This document shows positions 8,717 through 17,385 of a DNA stretch of 64,000 nucleotides, piece after piece. Origin of the DNA: Bin5 sp965218625. Lineage in GTDB: Bacteria; Chloroflexota; Anaerolineae; Caldilineales; Caldilineaceae. The stretch lies in NCBI GenBank assembly GCA_965218625.1, contig CBDCLG010000015.1:372001-436000 (forward strand), given 5' to 3'. A model generated the notes under the pieces. It saw only the letters and a program-made list of their open reading frames with translations, had not been told where the DNA came from and did not search any database. The position numbers and the translations under genes are program-made. How positions within the stretch are numbered: position 1 is the first letter of the stretch; each line of letters starts with the position of its first letter.

Positions 8717-10537
8717 ATGGAAAGGCGAAGTAAGTTCCGCGTACCATTGAAGATCGCTGTGCTATTGGCTGTGCTGGCCCTTCTGGTGGCCGGCTGCGGG
8801 CAGGATGCCGCGCCGGCGTCCGAAGAGATGGGCGAAGAGCCCGCCGAAGAGACGACAGGCGTCGAAGGCGTCAAGGATGTGCCCAGAGAGCGGAGCCTGA
8901 TTGTCGGCTGGTGGGGCAGCAACGAGTTTGAAGAGTCTGAGATCTATACGCCTTTCGCCATCGGCGGCGACTATCAGCGCGGCCTCAACGTCGTTTACGA
9001 GGGCATGGCCTACTGGAACGCCTTCCGCGACGAGACGATCATGTGGCAGGCCGAGAGCTTCGACTACAATGACGATTTCACCGAGCTGACCATCTCGCTG
9101 CGGCCGGAGGTGATGTGGAGTGACGGCACGCCATTTACGGCCCACGACGTCGTCTATACGATCAACCACCTGAGCGAAATCGGCGGAGCGGTGCGCTTCG
9201 GCAACGAAGTCCAGCAGTACACGAAAGAGGCGGTTGCGACCGATGACCACACCGTCGTCATCAGCCTGAATTACCCCTTCCCGCGCTACCATGACCGCTT
9301 CTTCATCTGGAAGTGGGACTCGGGCGCCTTCCCGATCATGCCCAAGCACATCTTCGAAGGGCAGGATTGGGCAACCTTCAACCACTACGACATCGAGAAA
9401 GGCTGGCCCGTAACAACCGGCCCGCTCAAGGTGGTCTACTCATCGCCGCAGCAGAAGATGTTCGACCGCCGCGACGACTGGTGGGCGGTTGAGTCCGGCC
9501 TGACCGACGAGCTGAACATGGAGCGGGTTATGTTCGTCGTTGGCGGCACCGACCAGACGCGGCTGATCGAGCTTGTGACCAGCGACCAGATCGACATCAC
9601 CGCGTTGCAGGGCTCCTCAATCCGGCTGGCCATCGAACGCAGTGAGAATGTAACGGCCCACAACGGCCGCAAGGCCCCTTACGGCTACGTCGACTGGTGG
9701 ACGCAGGCGCTGTGGCTGAACAACGAGAAGCCGCCCTACGACAACGTTGACGTGCGCTGGGGCATCAGCTACCTGATCGACCGTCAGCAGATCGTGGACA
9801 TCGCCTTCGAGGGCCTGAATCCTCCGAACCGGATGCCGTACCCACCGTATCCGGGCCTCGAACAGTACACCGAGTCGATCTCGGACCTGCTAGAACAGTA
9901 CGACACCAACGAGTTCAACCCGGACAAGGCTGCCGAACACTTTGAGGCTGCCGGGTACAGCATGAACGACGACGGCATGTGGGCGGACGCCGACGGCAAC
10001 ACGATCAAGGTGCCGCTGGAGTCCTGGTTTGCCTGGAATGCGCCGGGTGAGGTGCTGGTTGAGCAGCTCAAACGCGGCGGTATCGAGGCTGAGCTGACGA
10101 ATCCGCCCGACGCCTGGGACCGCTTCGTTTCCAAGACGTACACCGCCTTCCCCGCCGGCCACACCGGCAGCCTGAAGGAGCCCTACGAGGCGTTGAACCT
10201 GTACACCTGCGGCAAGGAGGGCGGACCGGCCGCGAACTGGGCTTCCAACCAGTCGCTCTGGTGCAACGAAGCGTTCGACGAGATCGTGCTGGAGATGTCG
10301 CGGGTGCATCCGGAAGATTCCGAGACGATGAAGACGCTCTTCCGCCAGGCGATGGAGATCTGGCTGCCGGAGCTGCCTGCGGTCATGCTCTTCAACTGGA
10401 AGCACAACATGGCGATGAATCAGACCTACTGGGAGAACTGGCCGACCGTTGACAGCAAGGATGGCGAGTACGTCAACGAGGCGCCGCAGCTGCTCGGCTT
10501 CCACCTGGTCCTGCTACATCTCGAACCGGCTGAATAG
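8717..10537 (+). CDS. ABC solute-binding lipoprotein, family 5, copy B
   Basis: Intact 606-residue paralogue of the protein at 5537-7357, about 90% identical by direct reading. The lipobox is LVAG-Cys27 and the SBP_bac_5 domain is complete. Substitutions are spread over the protein (for example TQGAEVVDDH becomes TKEAVATDDH in the middle), suggesting divergence in ligand preference rather than decay. GGGGAAGCAGCA precedes the ATG. It is followed by the intact permeases and two ATPases, so it is the primary binding protein of the functional operon 8717-14668. Its promoter and leader are a diverged copy of those before copy A. The ligand cannot be predicted beyond peptide or oligosaccharide. 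Confidence 0.9.
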   Translation: MERRSKFRVPLKIAVLLAVLALLVAGCGQDAAPASEEMGEEPAEETTGVEGVKDVPRERSLIVGWWGSNEFEESEIYTPFAIGGDYQRGLNVVYEGMAYWNAFRDETIMWQAESFDYNDDFTELTISLRPEVMWSDGTPFTAHDVVYTINHLSEIGGAVRFGNEVQQYTKEAVATDDHTVVISLNYPFPRYHDRFFIWKWDSGAFPIMPKHIFEGQDWATFNHYDIEKGWPVTTGPLKVVYSSPQQKMFDRRDDWWAVESGLTDELNMERVMFVVGGTDQTRLIELVTSDQIDITALQGSSIRLAIERSENVTAHNGRKAPYGYVDWWTQALWLNNEKPPYDNVDVRWGISYLIDRQQIVDIAFEGLNPPNRMPYPPYPGLEQYTESISDLLEQYDTNEFNPDKAAEHFEAAGYSMNDDGMWADADGNTIKVPLESWFAWNAPGEVLVEQLKRGGIEAELTNPPDAWDRFVSKTYTAFPAGHTGSLKEPYEALNLYTCGKEGGPAANWASNQSLWCNEAFDEIVLEMSRVHPEDSETMKTLFRQAMEIWLPELPAVMLFNWKHNMAMNQTYWENWPTVDSKDGEYVNEAPQLLGFHLVLLHLEPAE

Positions 10538-10551
10538 TTTGCAGTAGCTTA

Positions 10552-10600
10552 CAGTGACGGGTGGTTCGTGGTTCGCAATCCCGCTGGCCACTCGTCACTG
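10552..10600 (+). promoter_or_regulatory. Intercistronic hairpin after binding-protein gene copy B
   Basis: Same stem as at 7372-7420: left arm 10552-10564, right arm 10588-10600, conserved without change in both arms. No T-run follows, so read-through into the permease is expected. Confidence 0.6.
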
Positions 10601-10625
10601 CACCTCTATCCACGGGGGTTTGCAG

Positions 10626-11630
10626 ATGTGGGCCGCCGGCTATCTCCTCAAACGGATCGCCTTCTTCCTCCTGATCGTGTGGACCGCCGCCACGGTGAAC
10701 TTTTTTCTGCCGCGGCTGTCCGGGCAGGACCCGATCCGCGAGCGCATGATCAAGCTGGTGCAGTCGGGCAGCGCCTGGGGCAAGGGCATCGAGGATATGG
10801 TCGAGCTCTACAACGAAAAGTTCGGCCTGGACAAGCCGCTGTGGCAGCAGTACCTCACCTACCTGGGCGACATTGCCCGCTTTGAACTGGGTCATTCGAT
10901 CGCATCCTACCCCAGAACCGTCAAGCAGATCCTGCGGGACTCAATGCTGTGGACGATCAGTCTGCTGACGGTAACAACGCTCCTGTCGTTTCTATTCGGG
11001 ACGGTCTTCGGCGCAATCGTGGCCTGGACGCGCGCGCCATTGTGGCTGCGCTCGCTGGCGCCGCCGATTATGACGATGGCGGCCATTCCCTATTACCTGT
11101 TGGGGCTGATCCTGCTTTTCGTCTTCGCCTTCGAGCTGCGCTGGTTCCCCGGGCACGGCGGCTACCGCATCGGCCACATCCCCAACTTGAGTTGGAAGTT
11201 TCTGTTGGAAGCGGGTGAACACGCCATCCTGCCCGCGCTCTCCATCCTGCTATCGAGCCTCGGTTTCTGGGCCATCGCCATGCGCGGCATGATGGTAACG
11301 GTCGAAGGCGAGGACTACATGACGCTGGCCGAAGCCAAGGGAATCCGGAGCGGACGTCTCTTCTACGACTACGGGCTGCGCAACGCCATCCTGCCGCAGA
11401 TCACCTCGCTGGCGCTGGCAATGGGTTATGTCTTCTCCGGCGCGCTGCTGGTCGAGGTGGTATTTGGGTTTCCCGGCATCGGAACGGTGCTCTTTCAAGC
11501 GATCAAAGGCGTGGACTACCCCGTGATCCAGGGAATCGTATTGGCGATCATTCTGACACTCGCCACAACGACCTTGATCTTGGACTTGACCCTGCCGATC
11601 CTGGATCCACGAATCAGAAGGCGGACATAG
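10626..11630 (+). CDS. ABC transporter permease, DppB/OppB type
   Basis: Inner-membrane permease of a peptide/nickel-type ABC importer, 334 residues. It begins MWAAGYLLKRIAFFLLIVWT (first membrane helix) and has the large periplasmic loop after it, as in OppB. The EAA loop is YMTLAEAKGIRSGRLFYDYG. The C-terminal region VVFGFPGIGTVLFQAIKGVDYP is the conserved DppB-family end motif. Its stop abuts the ATG of the DppC-type gene directly (11630/11631), showing translational coupling. A truncated near-identical duplicate lies at 7447-8220. It should form the channel together with the next gene. Confidence 0.92.
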   Translation: MWAAGYLLKRIAFFLLIVWTAATVNFFLPRLSGQDPIRERMIKLVQSGSAWGKGIEDMVELYNEKFGLDKPLWQQYLTYLGDIARFELGHSIASYPRTVKQILRDSMLWTISLLTVTTLLSFLFGTVFGAIVAWTRAPLWLRSLAPPIMTMAAIPYYLLGLILLFVFAFELRWFPGHGGYRIGHIPNLSWKFLLEAGEHAILPALSILLSSLGFWAIAMRGMMVTVEGEDYMTLAEAKGIRSGRLFYDYGLRNAILPQITSLALAMGYVFSGALLVEVVFGFPGIGTVLFQAIKGVDYPVIQGIVLAIILTLATTTLILDLTLPILDPRIRRRT

Positions 11631-12530
11631 ATGGCTGTGCGGGCCGAAGGAGAGACGGCGACGCGTCTCAACAGCAGGTCACCGTTGCAGGACGCCCTGG
11701 GCTACCTGCGCCGCAACCCGCCGCTTGCCTTTGGGCTGGGCCTGCTTCTGGTCCTCCTGCTGTTTTCAGTCGCGGGCCGGCTGGTTGTCAACGTGGAAGA
11801 CGCCTCGCCCCTGTCGGCGCCTCCGTTCAAGCCGCCTTCCGCCGAGTATCCATTTGGCACCGATAAAGTAGGCCGGGACCTGCTGGCGGTGATGATCGTA
11901 GGAACGCCGCTCACCCTGCGTGTTGGCCTGCTGGCGGGCGTGCTGGGCGTGGCTTTTGCCAGCCTGCTGGCCTTTGCCGGCGCCTATTACGGCGGCGCCA
12001 TTGATGCGGTCATCCGCCTGGTTGTGGATGTCGGGCTGACGATTCCCAGCATCCTGATTCTGATCCTGATTGCAATCGCGCTGCGGGGCGTCAACCCGAC
12101 GGAGATGTCACTGATCGTGGCTGCGACAGCGTGGCTGTGGCCGACGCGCACGATCCGCTCGCAGGTCCTCTCGCTGAAGGAGCGCGCCTACGTCGATGTG
12201 GCGCGAATGTCGGGCCTGCGCGGGTACGAAATCATCGTGCGTGAACTGATGCCCAACCTCATTCCATTCATTGTCGCCAATCTCGTCAACACCACTGCTT
12301 CGGCCATTCTGGCTACGATCGGGATGGAAGCACTGGGCCTGGGCCCGACCTCCCACCCGACGCTGGGCATGACGATCTATTGGGTCATCCTGCATGCCGG
12401 TGTCCTGGGAGGATACTGGTGGTGGTGGCTGGCTCCGGTTGTTATCATCGTCCTCATATTTATTGCCCTCTACCTGACTTCGGTCGGGATGGACGAGTTG
12501 GCCAATCCGAGGTTGAGGAAAAGCGTATGA
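11631..12530 (+). CDS. ABC transporter permease, DppC/OppC type
   Basis: Second permease of the importer, 299 residues. After an N-terminal cytoplasmic tail come a first helix (PPLAFGLGLLLVLLLFSVAG) and the conserved stretch YPFGTDKVGRDLLAVMIVGT that marks OppC-type subunits. The EAA loop reads YVDVARMSGLRGYEIIVREL, then PNLIPFI. The C-terminal tail LYLTSVGMDELANPRLRK is typical. The last codons overlap the ATPase start by four bases (ATGA). It is not duplicated with the upstream copy, so both binding proteins must use this single subunit. Confidence 0.92.
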   Translation: MAVRAEGETATRLNSRSPLQDALGYLRRNPPLAFGLGLLLVLLLFSVAGRLVVNVEDASPLSAPPFKPPSAEYPFGTDKVGRDLLAVMIVGTPLTLRVGLLAGVLGVAFASLLAFAGAYYGGAIDAVIRLVVDVGLTIPSILILILIAIALRGVNPTEMSLIVAATAWLWPTRTIRSQVLSLKERAYVDVARMSGLRGYEIIVRELMPNLIPFIVANLVNTTASAILATIGMEALGLGPTSHPTLGMTIYWVILHAGVLGGYWWWWLAPVVIIVLIFIALYLTSVGMDELANPRLRKSV

Positions 12531-13597
12531 CGCCGGCGGCGAGCGCTAACGGCGAGTCGGCGAAACGGTCGGCTACGCTGCAGGTTGAAAACCTGCACGT
12601 CCATTACGCCACGCCGGAGGGCGCGGTGCGGGCGGTGGACGACGTGAGCTTGAGCCTGGAGGCGGGCGAGCGTTTCGGGCTGGTGGGCGAGTCCGGCTCG
12701 GGCAAAACGACGCTGGCGATGGCGTTGCTGCGCATGATCAAGCCGCCAGGACAGATCGAGTCGGGCCAGGTATGGCTGGATGGCCAGGATGTGCTGTCGC
12801 TTTCGGGCGAGGAGATGCGTCAGTTGCGGCTGGCGGGGATCGCGCTGGTGGCGCAGGGCTCGATGAACTCGCTCAATCCGGTGACGCGCATCCGGCGTCA
12901 GCTGCTTGACGGCATGAAAGATCACGCCGCGGCCGGATCAGACGAGGCTGCCGGGGACAGGATTTTGACGAAGATGGGCCGGCGGGAGCAGGATGAGTAT
13001 GTGCATGATCTGCTGGCGCGCGTAGGCCTGGAGCCGCAGGTGGCCAACATGTACCCGCACGAATTGAGCGGCGGAATGAAGCAGCGGGTCTGCATCGCCA
13101 TGGCGATCAGCCTGCGCCCCAAGGTGATCATCGCCGACGAGCCGACCAGCGCACTCGACGTTGTGGTGCAGATGCAGGTCATGGAGACTCTGCGCCGCGT
13201 GCAGGAAGAGGTCGGCGCAGCCGTGATCCTGGTCGGCCACGATATGGGCATCATGGCCCAATTTGTCGACCGCGTGGGGGTCATGTATGCCGGCAAACTG
13301 GTGGAAGTCTCGCCGGTGCGGGAGGTTTTCAGGCGGCCGCTGCATCCCTACGCCCACCTGCTCATCGACAGCGTGCCGTCGCTGGAAGAAAAGGACGATC
13401 TGGAAGGCATTCCGGGGCTGCCGCCCTCGCTGCTGGAGCGGCCGACGGGCTGCCTTTTTCATCCCCGATGCCCCCATGCCGCCGCCGACTGCGCCACGCA
13501 GGAGCAGACACTGGAGGAAGTGCAACCGGAGCGATGGGTCGCCTGCCATCGCGTCCGACAGATTCACAATTTGCAGCCGATCGCCGACGGCCAGTAG
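12527..13597 (+). CDS. ABC transporter ATP-binding protein, DppD/OppD type
   Basis: Cytoplasmic ATPase subunit, 356 residues, energising peptide-type import. Motifs in order: Walker A GESGSGKTT (about 60-68), signature LSGGMKQRV, Walker B VIIADEP with the D-loop SALD, and the His of the switch in LVGHDMG. The C-terminal oligopeptide-ABC extension carries the cysteine cluster CLFHPRC, DC and ACHR, which in OppD relatives can hold an iron-sulfur cluster. The start ATG 12527 overlaps the permease stop as ATGA; an in-frame earlier start lies inside the permease and is rejected. A linker of about 13 residues (SANGESAKRSATL) precedes the ABC domain. Confidence 0.93.
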   Translation: MTPAASANGESAKRSATLQVENLHVHYATPEGAVRAVDDVSLSLEAGERFGLVGESGSGKTTLAMALLRMIKPPGQIESGQVWLDGQDVLSLSGEEMRQLRLAGIALVAQGSMNSLNPVTRIRRQLLDGMKDHAAAGSDEAAGDRILTKMGRREQDEYVHDLLARVGLEPQVANMYPHELSGGMKQRVCIAMAISLRPKVIIADEPTSALDVVVQMQVMETLRRVQEEVGAAVILVGHDMGIMAQFVDRVGVMYAGKLVEVSPVREVFRRPLHPYAHLLIDSVPSLEEKDDLEGIPGLPPSLLERPTGCLFHPRCPHAAADCATQEQTLEEVQPERWVACHRVRQIHNLQPIADGQ

Positions 13598-13627
13598 ACC
13601 GAAACCGTTCACGGGCCACGAAGAAAC

Positions 13628-14668
13628 ATGAGCGCGTTGCTCGAAGTTCAACATATTACAAAGGTTTTCGGGGGCGGTCTGTTCAGCCGCAGCCGAACTG
13701 TGGCGCTTGAAAATTTCTCACTGGCCATTGCCAGCGAGCCGCCCACGATCACGGCTGTGGTCGGCGAAAGCGGCAGCGGCAAGACGACGCTGGCCCGCAT
13801 CCTGCTAGGGCTGGAGACGCCAACCGAGGGGCAGGTGCTCTATCAAGGGAAGGATCTGCGTGGATTGTCGACGGCGGAATGGCACTCGTTCCGGCGCGAC
13901 GTACAGGTCGTCTTCCAGGACCCGTTCGAGGTCTACAATCCCTTCTACAAGGTGGACCATGTTCTGACCGCGCCGATTGCCAGGTTCGGCCTGGCCAGTT
14001 CGCGACAAGAGCGTCAGACGCTGATCGAGGAGGCGCTGGAGGCGGTGGGGTTGCGCCCCGAAAACACGTTGGGCCGGCGTCCCCACCAATTGAGCGGCGG
14101 GCAGAGACAGCGCATTATGGTGGCGCGCGCGCTGCTGTTGCGGCCGCGTCTGATCGTGGCTGATGAACCGGTTTCGATGATCGACGCCTCGCTGCGCGCC
14201 ACTGTTCTGGGCAACCTGCGCCAGCTGAACGAGGAGTTCGGCATCTCCGTCATCTACATTACCCACGACCTGACAACGGCCTATCAGATCAGCGAAAACA
14301 TCATTGTTATGTATTCCGGCTCAGTAGCCGAAGCGGGCGACATCGACCTCGTGGTCAAGCAGCCGCAGCACCCGTACACGCAGCTATTGATTGGCTCCGT
14401 GCCCCAGCCCGACCCCGACCGCCGCTGGAATACGGAAACGGCGACCGGATCATCGATTGTGGCGACGGATGGAACCGCCTGCTGCAAGTTCGTCGCCCGC
14501 TGCCCGCACGCCATGCCGAAGTGCGCCGAGGATATGCCGCCCCTGTACCAGACCGATGCGCATCGCCTCGCGGCCTGCTATCTGCACGAAGAGTCGCCCG
14601 CGCTCGCGGCAGAAGAGATGGCCTCGGTTTTCGTCGGGCGCGCGCAAAGCGCCGACTCCGCTTCCTGA
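13628..14668 (+). CDS. ABC transporter ATP-binding protein, DppF/OppF type
   Basis: Second ATPase of the importer, 346 residues. Walker A is GESGSGKTT, the signature is LSGGQRQRI, Walker B is LIVADEP, and the switch His lies in YITHDL. The D-loop position reads SMID where SALD is usual; DppF-type subunits often deviate here. The C-terminal extension has the CKFVARCPHAMPKC and AACY cysteines. It starts 30 bases after the partner ATPase and ends the plus-strand operon, converging on the Cache lipoprotein gene. Only AAGAAAC precedes the ATG, a weak ribosome site. Confidence 0.92.
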   Translation: MSALLEVQHITKVFGGGLFSRSRTVALENFSLAIASEPPTITAVVGESGSGKTTLARILLGLETPTEGQVLYQGKDLRGLSTAEWHSFRRDVQVVFQDPFEVYNPFYKVDHVLTAPIARFGLASSRQERQTLIEEALEAVGLRPENTLGRRPHQLSGGQRQRIMVARALLLRPRLIVADEPVSMIDASLRATVLGNLRQLNEEFGISVIYITHDLTTAYQISENIIVMYSGSVAEAGDIDLVVKQPQHPYTQLLIGSVPQPDPDRRWNTETATGSSIVATDGTACCKFVARCPHAMPKCAEDMPPLYQTDAHRLAACYLHEESPALAAEEMASVFVGRAQSADSAS

Positions 14669-14714
14669 AAAAGAAAACTGTTTCTGCTCGGCCTCCCGCT
14701 TGGACGAAACACTC

Positions 14715-15155
14715 CTATTCGTACCAGCCCGAACCGAAGAACAGCCCGTCATGGCGCACGATCCAGGTGTGTTTGCGCCGCTCCTCGCCCGTTTCCGGGT
14801 TCTGGAAGACGTAACTGACCCACTTGCCGGCCTCGGTCGCGCTCAACATGTCATCGCCGTAGAAGTAGCCGGTCGAATCAACGCGCAGTGCGGGGTCGCG
14901 TCCAATGATCTCCGGATTGTGATGCGCGATCGTATAACCATCCCCGCCGATAATGAACACATACCACTGTCCGTCCACATTCTCGGCTGAACTGTGGTAC
15001 GCAACGGTCGCCTCCCTCCCGTCCTGTTCGTAACGGCGAATCGCGTCCTGCACGATCGACTGTGTGTATGCCGCTGGATCGTTCTGGGATGGTATGGCGG
15101 CGCAGCCTGCAATGAACAGCCCCAGCAGCAGTGCCAGAGCAAATTTGCGAAACAT
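14715..15155 (-). CDS. Small lipoprotein with a single Cache-like domain
   Basis: 146-residue secreted protein. MFRKFALALLLGLFIAG-Cys is a clear lipoprotein signal, and AAAGGGG lies 7 bases before this ATG, which favours it over the upstream in-frame start at 15182. The mature part resembles a single Cache domain (sensor of small ligands): the N-terminal long helix IVQDAIRRYEQDGREATVAY, then WYVFIIGGDGYTIAHHNPEIIGRD and WVSYVFQNPETGEERRKHTWIVRHDGLFFGSGWYE. In known proteins Cache domains sit in front of chemoreceptors or kinases; here it is free-standing and lipid-anchored. It may act as an accessory ligand-binding subunit. It is divergently transcribed from the M81 gene. Confidence 0.8.
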   Translation of the reverse strand: MFRKFALALLLGLFIAGCAAIPSQNDPAAYTQSIVQDAIRRYEQDGREATVAYHSSAENVDGQWYVFIIGGDGYTIAHHNPEIIGRDPALRVDSTGYFYGDDMLSATEAGKWVSYVFQNPETGEERRKHTWIVRHDGLFFGSGWYE

Positions 15156-15183
15156 CGATATCCCCTTTCTCGCGATAGTCAAG

Positions 15184-15204
15184 AACTGAAAAACTTTTTC
15201 AGTT
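15184..15204. promoter_or_regulatory. Perfect palindrome in divergent spacer
   Basis: Ten-base arms AACTGAAAAA and TTTTTCAGTT flank a single C. It lies between the divergent Cache lipoprotein and M81 genes and just upstream of the M81 promoter. The symmetry suits an operator for a dimeric regulator, or a bidirectional terminator-like stem; no regulator gene is adjacent. Confidence 0.45.
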
Positions 15205-15232
15205 TAGCGGTGGACGCCTGCCCACGCTAGCA

Positions 15233-15261
15233 TTGCCTTTCCACAATTGCAAGCGTATAAT
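15233..15261 (+). promoter_or_regulatory. Sigma-70-type promoter upstream of M81 gene
   Basis: TTGCCT (15233-15238) and a perfect TATAAT (15256-15261) are separated by 17 bp. This is one of the best promoter matches in the window and lies about 115 bp before the M81-family start. Confidence 0.65.
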
Positions 15262-15376
15262 CCCAATGTCGAACTGCATCTGCTCGCCCTACGGATCACC
15301 TGGCCCGGCCATCCTCTTTTGGTTGAACTGTTCGCCCTTGCTTAATACACGAGCAAGAAGGAATCGAGTGACTGAG

Positions 15377-16876
15377 ATGCGGATCGGCGTAGGCTCAATC
15401 TTCCAGGAAAGCAACCAGTTCGCCGCCACGCAGACCGACCTGGCCCTGTTTCGCAACTCCTATGTGTATGAAGGAGACGCGTTCCTGCAGCTGGCAGGCA
15501 CCGACTGCGAAGTGGCCGGCATGCTGGCCGCCTGCGCAGAAGAGGGCGTGCAGGTCGTTCCCTTGCTGGCGGCGCGCAGTGTCTCAGGAGGCGCGCTCTC
15601 CGATGCCTGCTACGCCTATCTCAAGGAGGCGCTGCTCGCGCCGTTGCGGGAAGCCGCGCCCGTGGATGGCGTCGTGCTGGCGATGCACGGTTCCATGGTC
15701 ACAGTTTCGGAACTGGACCCAGAGGGCGACATCCTGGACGCGGTGCGCGCGATTGTGGGGCCCGAGCTGCCAATCGTCATGACGCTCGACCTGCACGCGC
15801 ACGTGACGCCGCGCATGGCCCGGCAAGCGACCGCCCTCGTTTCCTTCACACACTATCCGCACGACGACACCTATTCCACCGGTAAACGGGGCGCCGACCT
15901 GCTGCTGAAGACCGTGCAGGGGGAGATCGAACCGGTAATGGCGCTGGCGAAGGTACCCATGATCTGCGGCGCGTGCAACGGTCAGACTCGCGGTGACGGG
16001 CCGATGGCGCACCTTACGCGGCGCGCGCGCTGTCTGGAAAGGCAGCCGTCGATTCTTTCCGTTTCATGCTTCCAGGTACACCCCCACAACGATCTGCCCG
16101 GCATGGGCTGCGGCGCCGTGGTGGTGACCGACAATGATCCCGCGCTCGCGGCGCAGGAGGCGCGCGCGCTGGCAGCGGAGTTCTGGGAGCGCCGCTGGGC
16201 GTTCGAAACTGAGACAATAAGTGTTGCGGGAGCGGTTGCCCGCGGCCGGAGGATTGACGGCGGCCCCATTCTGCTGGTTGATACAGCCGACTGTACCGGC
16301 GGGGGCGCGCCCGGTGACAGCGTCGCGCTGCTGCGCGAGCTGATGACGCTGGAGCTCGATGAACCTGCCTTCCTGATGGTGGTTGACGCGGCCGCGGCAC
16401 AGGCGTGCGCGAGCGCAGGTATCGGCCAGTCCGTCAGCCTGCAGGTCGGCTACAGCATCGACCCGGCCTGGGGCCGGCCCGTGTCCGTTAGCGGCGTCGT
16501 GCGCCGCGTCAGCGATGGCGATTTCCTCTATGACGGCGGCCTTTTCGGCGGCACTCCCGCTTCAATGGGCCTCAGCGCCGTGATGCAGATCGGCAGCATC
16601 GAGCTGCTGGTGACGTCGCAGCCGACCTACGATTGGGGCGACGAGCAGTTTCGCAGCGTCGGCATGGATGTGTGCAAAGCCAAATTCATCGGCGTCAAGA
16701 ATCCAATGAACTATCGCCGCGCCTACCGCGACGTGATGAAGGCGGCATTCGTCGTCGACACGCCCGGGCCGACGCCGGCCCATGTACGCAATCTGAATTT
16801 TCGACGGATGAAGCGCCCCTTTTACCCCCTCGCCGAGGAGATCCCGGACCTGGAAATTGCGGTTGTCATGGGATGA
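15377..16876 (+). CDS. M81 family metallopeptidase (MlrC-like)
   Basis: 499 residues, matching the two-domain MlrC architecture (N-terminal DUF1485-type metal domain, C-terminal MlrC domain). Visible metal-ligand candidates are MHGSMVT, DLHAHVTPRM and THYPHDDTYSTG. The C-terminal domain begins near LVDTADCTGGGAPGDSVALL. MlrC hydrolyses linearised microcystin, but most M81 members occur beside small-molecule ABC transporters and probably cleave other amide bonds. No signal peptide is present, so it is cytoplasmic. ATG 15377 starts the conserved MRIGVGSIFQESN; the in-frame GTG at 15368 is nearer to AAGAAGGA and could be the true start. It follows its own promoter rather than the upstream ABC operon. 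Confidence 0.88.
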   Translation: MRIGVGSIFQESNQFAATQTDLALFRNSYVYEGDAFLQLAGTDCEVAGMLAACAEEGVQVVPLLAARSVSGGALSDACYAYLKEALLAPLREAAPVDGVVLAMHGSMVTVSELDPEGDILDAVRAIVGPELPIVMTLDLHAHVTPRMARQATALVSFTHYPHDDTYSTGKRGADLLLKTVQGEIEPVMALAKVPMICGACNGQTRGDGPMAHLTRRARCLERQPSILSVSCFQVHPHNDLPGMGCGAVVVTDNDPALAAQEARALAAEFWERRWAFETETISVAGAVARGRRIDGGPILLVDTADCTGGGAPGDSVALLRELMTLELDEPAFLMVVDAAAAQACASAGIGQSVSLQVGYSIDPAWGRPVSVSGVVRRVSDGDFLYDGGLFGGTPASMGLSAVMQIGSIELLVTSQPTYDWGDEQFRSVGMDVCKAKFIGVKNPMNYRRAYRDVMKAAFVVDTPGPTPAHVRNLNFRRMKRPFYPLAEEIPDLEIAVVMG

Positions 16877-16924
16877 GAGATATGGCGGCCACAGTTGGGC
16901 ATTGCGTCGAATAGAAACGGACCG

Positions 16925-16949
16925 CGGTTGCCGGCCAAAATAGCAACCG
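16925..16949 (+). promoter_or_regulatory. Stem-loop after M81 gene
   Basis: CGGTTGC (16925-16931) pairs with GCAACCG (16943-16949) across an 11-base loop. It lies 50 bp after the M81 stop and before the next start at 17019, with no T-run. It may be a weak terminator or stability element. Confidence 0.35.
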
Positions 16950-17018
16950 GAGTAGCCCCCGCCCGCCGGGAAATGAACGAAGATCTGCGAGCCTGCGCCT
17001 AGTGAGAGGCATCCAGCG

Positions 17019-17381
17019 ATGAGCCCCAATGTCACCCAACAGTTGGAAGAATGTATCGCTCAACTGCGTGAGGGACGCTTGACCGAGGATCAGTTGCGCG
17101 AGCTGGTCAAAGCAGTCGGGGAGGACGGCGCCAAACTCCAGAATCTGCTCTACTTGCAGACCGCTACCACCGCCGTCACTTCGAAAGTGATCGGGACGCT
17201 GCTGGTCGAGGACGGCGCTGTCTCGGACGTCCCCTTCGATCCCGCCGACTGGCCCTACAAGACGGTGCTGGAAGCGATCAGCGCCGGCTGGCGCGTAATC
17301 CGGTTTCCGGCCCAGCTGCTTTCCGGACACGAGCGGGATGTGCACGTTATCTGCGAGTTCATCCTTGAAAAATGGGAGTAG
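17019..17381 (+). CDS. Hypothetical protein co-translated with a PhyH gene
   Basis: 120-residue cytoplasmic protein of unknown function. The first 40 residues are predicted helical and charged (LEECIAQLREGRLTEDQLRELVKAV). The second half is mixed (VPFDPADWPYKTVLEAISAGWRVIRFP). No signal, membrane segment, cysteine or catalytic motif was recognised. GAGAGG lies about 10 bases upstream, and the stop is four bases before the next ATG, so tight coupling to the PhyH-like gene is likely. It could be a small partner or regulator of the oxygenase (inference). Confidence 0.7.
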   Translation: MSPNVTQQLEECIAQLREGRLTEDQLRELVKAVGEDGAKLQNLLYLQTATTAVTSKVIGTLLVEDGAVSDVPFDPADWPYKTVLEAISAGWRVIRFPAQLLSGHERDVHVICEFILEKWE

Positions 17382-17385
17382 ACCG

